A DNA stretch of 64,000 nt from Bettongia penicillata ogilbyi. Its lineage: Eukaryota; Chordata; Mammalia; Diprotodontia; Potoroidae. This document shows positions 57,738 to 64,000 of this stretch, piece by piece (position 1 is the stretch's first letter; every line of letters begins with the position of its first letter). The notes beneath the pieces were generated by a model that was not told the origin of the DNA, did not search any database, and saw only the letters and a program-made list of their open reading frames with translations. The stretch is from positions 62,001 to 126,000 of the forward strand of contig JAJHZJ010000601.1 in assembly GCA_023548195.1 (NCBI GenBank). Direction: 5' to 3'. Made by a program: the position numbers and the translations under genes.

Positions 57738-59568
57738 TCTTTTTTAAGTATAAATTTATTTATTTAACTTTTACATTCATTTTGACAAAACATTGAGTTC
57801 CAAATTTTCTCCCCATTTATCCCCTCTCCCCACCTCAATACACCGAGCACTCTAATTTTCCCTATCACCAATCTGCCCTCTCTTCTATCATCCCTCCCTT
57901 CTCTTGTCGACATCTTCTCTTTTGTCCTGTGGGGCCAAATGAATTTCTGTTCCCCATTAACTGTATTTCTTATTTCCTAATAGCAACAATACTAAACAGT
58001 TATTCCTAAAACTTTGAGATCCAAATTCTCCCCAATCCTCCCTCCCCACCCATTACCTTTGGGAAGGCAGGCAATTCAATATAGGCCATATCTGTGTAGT
58101 TTTGCAAATGACTTCGATCACAGTCGTGTTGTGTAACACAAACTATATTTCCCTCCATCCAATTCTGCCCCCCCAATTGTTTCTATTCTGTCTTTTGATC
58201 CTGTCCCTCCTCAAGAGTGTTGACTTCAAAGTCCTCCCTTCTCCCATTGTCCTCCCTTCCATTATCCCTCCCTCCCTGCTTATCTCCTTCTCCCCCACTT
58301 TCCTGTTCTGTAAGATAGGTTCTCATACCAAAATGAGTGTGCATTTTACTCCTTCCTTTAGTCGAAGGTGATGAGGGTAAACTTCATGTATTTTTCTCAG
58401 CTCTCCTCTTTTTCCCTCCACTAAAAAGTCTCCTGCTTGCCTCTTGAATGAGATGTAATTTACCCTATTCCATTTCACCCTCTCTCCTCCCACTACATTG
58501 CTCTCTCAACATTTTCCTTAATTTCTTTTAAGATATGGTCCCATCCTATTCAATTCACTCTGTGCTCACTGTCTCTGTGTGTGCATGCATGTGTATATGT
58601 GTGTGCATGCACACATGTACATGTGTGTGTGCATGTATGTGTGTGTACGTCTGTGTATGGTCCCACCAACTACCCAGATACTGAAAAGTTTTAGGAGTTA
58701 CAAATATTGTCTTTCCATGTAGGAATGTAAACAGTTCACCTTTGGTAAGGCCCTTATGACTTCTCTTTGCTGTTTCCTTTTTCATGCTTCTGCTCATTCT
58801 AGTGCTTGAAAGTCAAATTTTCTTTTCAGCTCTGGTCTTTTCATCAAGAATGACTGAAAGTCCTCTGTTTCATTGAAAGACCATATTTTCCCCTGAAGTA
58901 TTATATTCAGTTTTGCTGAGTAGGTGATTCTTGGTTTGAGACCTAGTTTTTTGACTTCTGGAATATCCTATTCCACGCCCTTCGATCCCTTAATGTAGAA
59001 GCTGCTAGATCTAGCGTTATCCTGATTGTATTTCCACAATACTGGAATTGTTTCTTTCTAGCTGCTTGCAAGATTTTCTCCTTGACGTGGGGACTCTGGA
59101 ATTTGGCCACAATGTTCCTAGGAGTTTGTGTTTTTGGATCTTTTTCAGGCAGTGATCGATGGATTCTTTCAATACTTATTTTGCCCTCTGGTTCTAGAAT
59201 CTCAGGGCAGTTTTCCTTGATAATTTCATGAAAGATGATGTCTAGGCTCTTTTTTTGATCATGGCTTTCAGGTATTTCCATAATTTGTAAATTGCCTCTC
59301 CTGGATCCATTTTCCAGGTCAGTTGTTTTCCCAATGAGATATTTCACATTCTCTTCCATTTTTTCAGTCTTTTGGTTTTGTTTTATGATTTCTTGGTTTC
59401 TCAGAAAGTCATTATCCTCCATCAGTTCCATTCTAATTTTGAGAGAACTATTCTCTTCAGTGAGCTGTTGAACCTCTTTTTCCATTTGGCTTATTTTGCT
59501 TTTGAAAGCATTCTTCTCCTCATTGGCTTTTTGAACCTCTTTTGCCAGGTGTGTCAGCCTATTTTTAT
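57738..59568 (-). mobile_element. HAL1(-), 5'-truncated in ORF1
   Basis: On the minus strand ORF1 starts within the coiled coil at 59568; the 3' UTR has a TG tract (58560-58660) and the family 3' end near 57745-57790. It lies immediately beside the A-rich end of the sense L1, so it probably inserted into that tail. Confidence 0.85.
58794..59568 (-). pseudogene. HAL1 ORF1 C-terminal three quarters
   Basis: Open for 180 codons (59485-58943): coiled coil (KEVQQLTEENSSLKIRMELMED), linker, RRM-like (GNLQIMEIPESHD), SLPEKDPKTQTPRN, ARKKQFQYCGNTIRI. A 1-2 base loss near 58945-58950 breaks the C-terminal domain, which continues out of frame to a stop at 58794-58796. Confidence 0.8.
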
Positions 59569-60634
59569 TTAGTTTTTTAATTTTTTAAAATTTATTTATT
59601 TATTTACCTTTTTACATTCATTTTCACAAAATTTTGGGTTTCAAATTTTCTCTCCATTTATCCCACTCCCCACCCCAATACACCAAGCATTCTAATTTTC
59701 CCTATCACCAATCTGCCCTCTCTTCTATCATCCCTCCCTTCTCTTCTCCCCATCTTCTCTTTTGTCCTGTTTTGCCAGATGACTGTCTATTCCTCATTAA
59801 CTGTATTACTTATTTCGTAGTAGCAACAACAAAACTAAACAGTTGTTCCTAAAACTTTGAGTTCCAAATTCTCCCCATCCCTCCCTCCCCACCCATTACC
59901 TTTGGGAAGGCAGACAATTCAATATAGGCCATATCTGTGTAGTTTTACAAATGACTTCGATCACAGTCTTGTTGTATAAGACTAACTATATTTCCCTCCA
60001 TCTTATTCTGCCCCCCATTGTTTCTATTCTGTCTTTTGATCTGTGCCTCCTTGAGTGTTGACTTTAAATTGCTCCCTCCTCCCATTGCCCTCCCTACCAT
60101 AATCCCCCCACCCCTTGCTTATCTCTTTCTCCCCCACTTTCTTGTTCTGTAAGACAGGTTATCATACCAAAATCAGTGTGCATTTTACTCCTTCCTTTAG
60201 TCGAATGCGATGAGGGTAAACTTCATGTTTTCTTCTCAGTTCTCCTCTTTTTCCCTCCACTAAAAAGTCTCCTGCTTGCCTCTTGAATGAGATATAATTT
60301 ATCCCATTCCATTTCACCCTCTCTCCTCCCACGACATTTCACTCTCACCATTTACCTTAATTTCTTTTAAGATATGGTCCCATCCTATTCAATTCACTCT
60401 GTGCTCTTTGTCTCTGTGGGTGCTTTCATGAGTATATGTGTGTGCGCATGCATACATGTACATGTGTGTGTGCATGTATGTGTGTGTACATCTGTGTGTG
60501 GTCCCACCAACTATCCAGATACTGGAAAGTTTTAAGAGTTACAAATATTGTCTTTTCATGTAGGAATGTAAACAGTTCACCTTTGGTAAGTCCCTTATGA
60601 CTTCCCTTTGCTGTTTACGTTTTCGTGCTTCTTC

Positions 60635-61729
60635 TCATTCTTGTGTTTGGAAGTCAAATTTTCTTTTCAGCTCTGGTCTTTTCATCAAGAATGATTGAAA
60701 GTCCTCTGTTTCGTGGAAACATCATATTTTTCCCTGCAGTATTATACTCAGTTTTGCTGCTTAGGTGATTCTTGGATTGAGACCTAGTTCCTTTGACTTC
60801 TGGAATATCCTATTCCATGCCCTTCAATCCCTTAATGTAGAAGCTGCTAGATCTTGAGTTATCCTGATTGTACTTCCACAATACTGGAATTTTTTCTTTC
60901 TAGCTGCCTGCAATATTTTCTCCTTCACTTGGGAAGTCCGGAATTTGGCCACAATGATCCTAGGAGTTTGTCTTTTTGGATCTTTTTCAGGCGGTGATCG
61001 ATGGATTCCTTCAATACTTATTTAGCCCTCTGGTTCTAGAATGTCAGGGCAGTTTTCCTTGATAATTTCATGAAAGATGAAATCTGGGCTCTTTTTTTTG
61101 ATCGTGGCTTTCAGGTAGTCCCATAATTTTTAAATTGTCTCTCCTGGATCTATTTTCCAGGTCAGTTGTTTTTCCAATGAGATATTTCACATTCTCTTCC
61201 ATTTTTTCATTCTTTTGGTTTGTTTTGTGATTTCTTGGTTTCTCAGAAAGTCATTAGACTCCATCTGTTTCATTCTAATCTTGAGAGAACTATTTTCTTC
61301 AGTGAGCTTTTGAACCTCTTTTTCCATTTGGCTAATTTTGCTTTTGAAAGCATTCTTCTCCTCATTGGCTTTTTGAACCTCTTTTCCCAATGGAGTTAGC
61401 TTATTTTTCAAGGTGTTATTTTCTTCAGCATTTGTTTGGGTTTCCTTTAGCAAGGTATTGACCCGTTTTTCATGCTTTTCTTGCATCTCTCTCATTGCTT
61501 TTCCCAGTTTTTCCTCCACCTGATTTTCAAAATCCTTTTTGAGCTCTTCCATGGCCTGAGCCTACCACACATCCACCTCGGATGTCTGGGATAGAGAGGC
61601 CCCGACCTCCACGTCTTTCTCCGATGGCAGGCATTGTACTTAGTCATCAGAAATGAAGGGGGGAAGGAACGTCTCTTCTCCAATAAAGTAGCTCTCTATG
61701 GTCTTATTCTGCCTCATTTTTCTGGGCAT
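60635..61729 (-). pseudogene. HAL1 ORF1, several breaks
   Basis: Start Met at 61729 (MPRKMRQNKTIESYF). Stops fall in the N-terminal part ('gattaa'- and 'tag'-type near 61562 and 61640). 61552-61187 is open (MEELKKDFENQVEEKLGKAMREMQEKHEK, then coiled coil to KQMESND). A one-base loss near 61215 breaks the linker; the RRM-like and C-terminal domains follow out of frame to a TGA at 60635-60637. Confidence 0.8.
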
Positions 61730-61889
61730 TTTCCCAGCCAGTTACCTGACTTCTGAGAGTCCTCTCCACCCCTGGCTAGATCTCCCCAGCTACTGCTTGG
61801 GGTCTGAGATTCCAATGCTGCTTCCCAATCTTAGGTCCATCTGCGGCAGGAGTGGCTGCTATTCAATGTGAGCTTACGTTCTGGTGCTC

Positions 61890-62035
61890 GGGTAGGGGCG
61901 GGGCCGCCTCCCAGGCTCAGTTCCCTCAGGGGCTTTATGCAGAGACCTTCAGTGATGAAGTGGGTGGGGGCAGGAGCGCCTCCCAAGCTCAGTTTCCTCA
62001 GGGGGTTTTTGCAGAGACCTTCGGTAATGGAGCTC
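61890..62035 (-). repeat. Two tandem ~72-bp units in HAL1 5' UTR
   Basis: 'gcctccca.gctcagtt.cctcagggg.ttt.tgcagagacctt' repeats at 61906 and 61978 (72-base spacing). Same unit as the three at 29540-29755. Confidence 0.8.
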
Positions 62036-62466
62036 CTGCCTGCACGAGGAGTCCCTGGCTGCCGCTGCCTCTCCCTCTGACGCTGCCTTCCGAGGGGGCC
62101 CAAGTCATGGAGACACCCCGCTCCCCTCTCGGCCAGCCCAGACGTCTCTCTCACTGACCTGTAGCATCCGTGGGCAGAGTGACCTTCACGGCCGCTGGAG
62201 ATTCTGTCCCTGAATCCTGCCCGGATCTGCTTCTCTGGGCCGCGTGTCCAGGGCAGCACAGTGGTGGGCTTCGCTGTCCGGAGCAAGACGGACCCCTGGG
62301 GACGGCTTTCCAGGGCTCTCTGGAACGAAAATCTCTTCCACTACGTTGGTGCGCACTTGCTCTGCTGCAGAATTTATGGGGAGTTCTTTTTACAGGAAAT
62401 TTATGGGCTGTGGATTCGGAGACAGCATACATGAGTCTTTCTACTCCTCCATCTTGGCTCCTCCCC

Positions 62467-62870
62467 CAAAATTATAAAAATTTTAAAACAGAATGATACT
62501 AGCCAGAAAATAGCGTATCAAAACCTATGATATGTAACTAATGTAGTCTTCTAATAAAAGTGTGTAGCTTTGAAAAAAAAAAAAATAATCCAGGAGGAAA
62601 ATCCCCCAGCACATGACCCTGGAACCTTACCTTCTGCCTAACACGATCATGGTATTTTACATTTAAACTTAGAGTTAAACTCCTCATTTAACAGATGAGG
62701 CGACTGAGTCATCAAGAGTGGTATACTGTTAAATGTTTAAGAATCAGCACTCTAAGCGAGAAATGTATATATGGCACTCTTTTGAACTGAATTTGTGTTA
62801 TTGACATTTTCTTCATCTTAAGTGTAGACAATAAAGAAAGCAATAAATCAAAGTTTGATTTAAAAAAAAA
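62467..62870 (+). other. Probable 3'-transduced or retrocopied 3' UTR, two poly(A) tracts
   Basis: AATAAA at 62553-62558 is followed 15 bases later by A13 (62573-62585). AATAAA at 62830-62835 and again at 62842-62847 precede A11 (62862-62872). Immediately after comes aagattctggatttcc, the target repeat that also bounds the L1 at 56693. A MIR-like patch 'cctcatttaacagatgaggcgactgag' is at 62680-62706. No coding sequence. Confidence 0.55.
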
Positions 62871-63060
62871 AAGATTCTGGATTTCCTCTTCTAATTGGTT
62901 GACTTTCCTTTCAGAACTTTCTTGTTTTTCTTCCATTATATTTTTTACTCTACTCTTTTTTAAAGATCTTCTAAGAATTCTTTCTGGACATTATCCTTGG
63001 ACAGTACCCTTACATTACCCTTTGGGAGTTTCTTTACTTCAATATCCTCTCTTAAAATGA
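62871..63060 (-). pseudogene. L1 ORF1 N-terminal part of the split copy
   Basis: On the minus strand, ending at 62871, the frame reads MEEKQESSERKVNQLEEEIQN and directly meets the coiled-coil heptads that continue on the other side of the nested elements at 53871. The left boundary is the third copy of aagattctggatttcc (62871-62886). Confidence 0.7.
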
Positions 63061-63084
63061 ACCCTGATCTTCTCTCTACCAACA

Positions 63085-63280
63085 ATAGATTTCTTTGATA
63101 GAATGAGAGCATTCCAAGAGATGAGAAATGGAATGTATTATATGTGAGTCAGCTTGTGGGTCAGTGTCACAGAGCTGAAGAGTAGTAAGGAATACAGTTT
63201 AAGAAGGCTGGAAAGGAAGGAGGGTGTTAAGGTTTGATGGACCTTGGAGTTACTAGATCCAAAATGAACTGCCAAAAGGA
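63085..63280 (+). mobile_element. Long MIR-type SINE, 3' fragment
   Basis: 'agagcattccaagagatgagaaatggaatg', 'gtgggtcagtgtcacagagctgaag', 'aaggctggaaaggaaggaggg..' matches the part seen at 42085-42215. Confidence 0.65.
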
Positions 63281-63763
63281 AAAGCCAGTGACTGGAAAAG
63301 ACATTGAGGCATCCGAAATCAATTTGAATGAATTAATGAAAACAGAACTTTTAAACATACACTCCATACAAAGCACTGGTCAAAGCATTTAGCACACCAG
63401 TAGAGGTGGAATTCAATCAGGAATTTTAAGGACCTAAGTTTTTAATAGGTGGAGAAAATAGACCCAGTGGTTACATAGACTACCACCCCTAACAAACTTT
63501 AATCTGCCCCTGTGGTAGTGTGATGAATGTGTTTTCTCCACTTCTCTCTGAGTCATTCCACTGAAATACGATTTCAGATGTGAGCCACCTACCTGGCTTA
63601 CTAGCTTGACATTAATAGAAACATTCTACCATATCCAGGGCAGATATATTGGGAGCCTCCTGTTATTTCAATGACTAAAATACTCTGCTATATACTGAAG
63701 ACATTCTCACTATAATATACTCAAGATTTTATAATCTTATATAAATGTATGCCTGTGTGTATG

Positions 63764-63802
<39 letters not shown>

Positions 63803-64000
63803 ACAAACATGTGTATACATATATACATACTTATGTATGTGCTTTTGTATATATATGCATATGACACAAGTATATGTATGTATACACACATATATACATG
63901 CACACACATATATGCATACATATTTTTTGCCTAACCATATTTATTAGTTGTAGAAAAGAACTGAGATTAAATTTTAACCTACAATTCCAGATTAAAGTGA
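63281..64000. other. Unique DNA with a terminal CA/TG microsatellite
   Basis: No gene recognised. An alternating TG/TA/CA tract lies at 63755-63925; frames across it are artefacts. Confidence 0.6.

Larger units (their letters stand above)
59569..62466 (-). mobile_element. Full-length HAL1(-)
   Basis: On the minus strand: 5' end (ggggaggagccaagatggagg, complement of about 62445-62465), 5' UTR with two ~72-bp tandem units (about 61890-62035), ORF1 61729-60635, a 3' UTR with a TG tract (60410-60500), tail at 59569-59600. No ORF2. The TSD is ambiguous because both flanks are A/T-rich. Confidence 0.85.

Noticed and set aside
53872..62466. A CRISPR-like or other regularly spaced prokaryotic array
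   Set aside because: The repeated units are dispersed LINE copies in both orientations and microsatellites; no constant-length repeats with unique spacers.

Overview
The window looks like vertebrate, almost certainly marsupial, nuclear DNA: AT-rich, full of microsatellites, with no operon-like or prokaryotic organisation. The marsupial call rests on the repeats: ORF1-only half-LINEs (HAL1 type), L1 with a marsupial-style 3' UTR, tRNA-derived MIR/THER-like SINEs, and a tRNA-headed SINE with an RTE-like tail ending in a GAACGAAGGACAAACA-type motif. Species cannot be fixed from the sequence; an opossum or a dasyurid/diprotodont relative would fit.

Only two host genes look intact. Both are single-coding-exon class II olfactory receptors on the + strand, resembling OR8K: 12205-13137 (310 aa) and 35080-36030 (316 aa). 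Each sits a few bases after a pyrimidine-tract/AG splice acceptor. They are close paralogues, about 22.9 kb apart.

Almost everything else is retroelement sequence. The dominant family is a non-autonomous LINE of about 2.8 kb: a GC-rich 5' UTR starting near a CCAAGATGGCGG motif, one ORF1 (365 codons in the best copy), a 3' UTR of about 1 kb carrying a CA/TG tract, and an A-rich tail, with no ORF2. By summing my intervals these copies cover roughly 25-27 kb on both strands, and several have clear target-site duplications (TSDs). They sit inside or beside older autonomous L1 relics (ORF1, RT-containing ORF2, 3' UTR).

Layout: 1-8.4 kb, two HAL1(+) copies, an isolated HAL1 5' UTR(-) and two nested antisense inserts; 8.4-12.2 kb, mostly unique DNA with old MIR/L2 pieces; 12.2-13.1 kb, first receptor; 13.9-16.1 kb, an ORF1-less HAL1(-) holding a solo LTR; 16.1-23.5 kb, SINEs, microsatellites and paralogous block copy 1, split by HAL1(+); 23.5-26.8 kb, a HAL1 inverted pair; 27.0-30.2 kb, a full-length HAL1(-) with a microsatellite tail; 30.2-35.0 kb, unique DNA, MIRs and L1/HAL1 relics running almost up to the second receptor; 35.1-36.0 kb, second receptor; 36.5-40.9 kb, block copy 2; 41.6-42.2 kb, a long SINE split by a hAT-like MITE; 42.2-48.8 kb, a strand-switching L1 split by HAL1(-); 48.8-53.2 kb, block copy 3 with a retroviral env/LTR relic; 53.2-63.1 kb, an antisense L1 ORF1 split by about 9 kb of nested elements and a probable 3' transduction; then a SINE fragment and unique DNA.

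The receptors would act as odorant GPCRs in olfactory neurons. The repeats form a readable record of L1-driven mobilisation of ORF1-only elements in an olfactory-receptor cluster. All alignments were made by eye, so boundaries are typically good to a few bases where a TSD is given and to tens of bases elsewhere.
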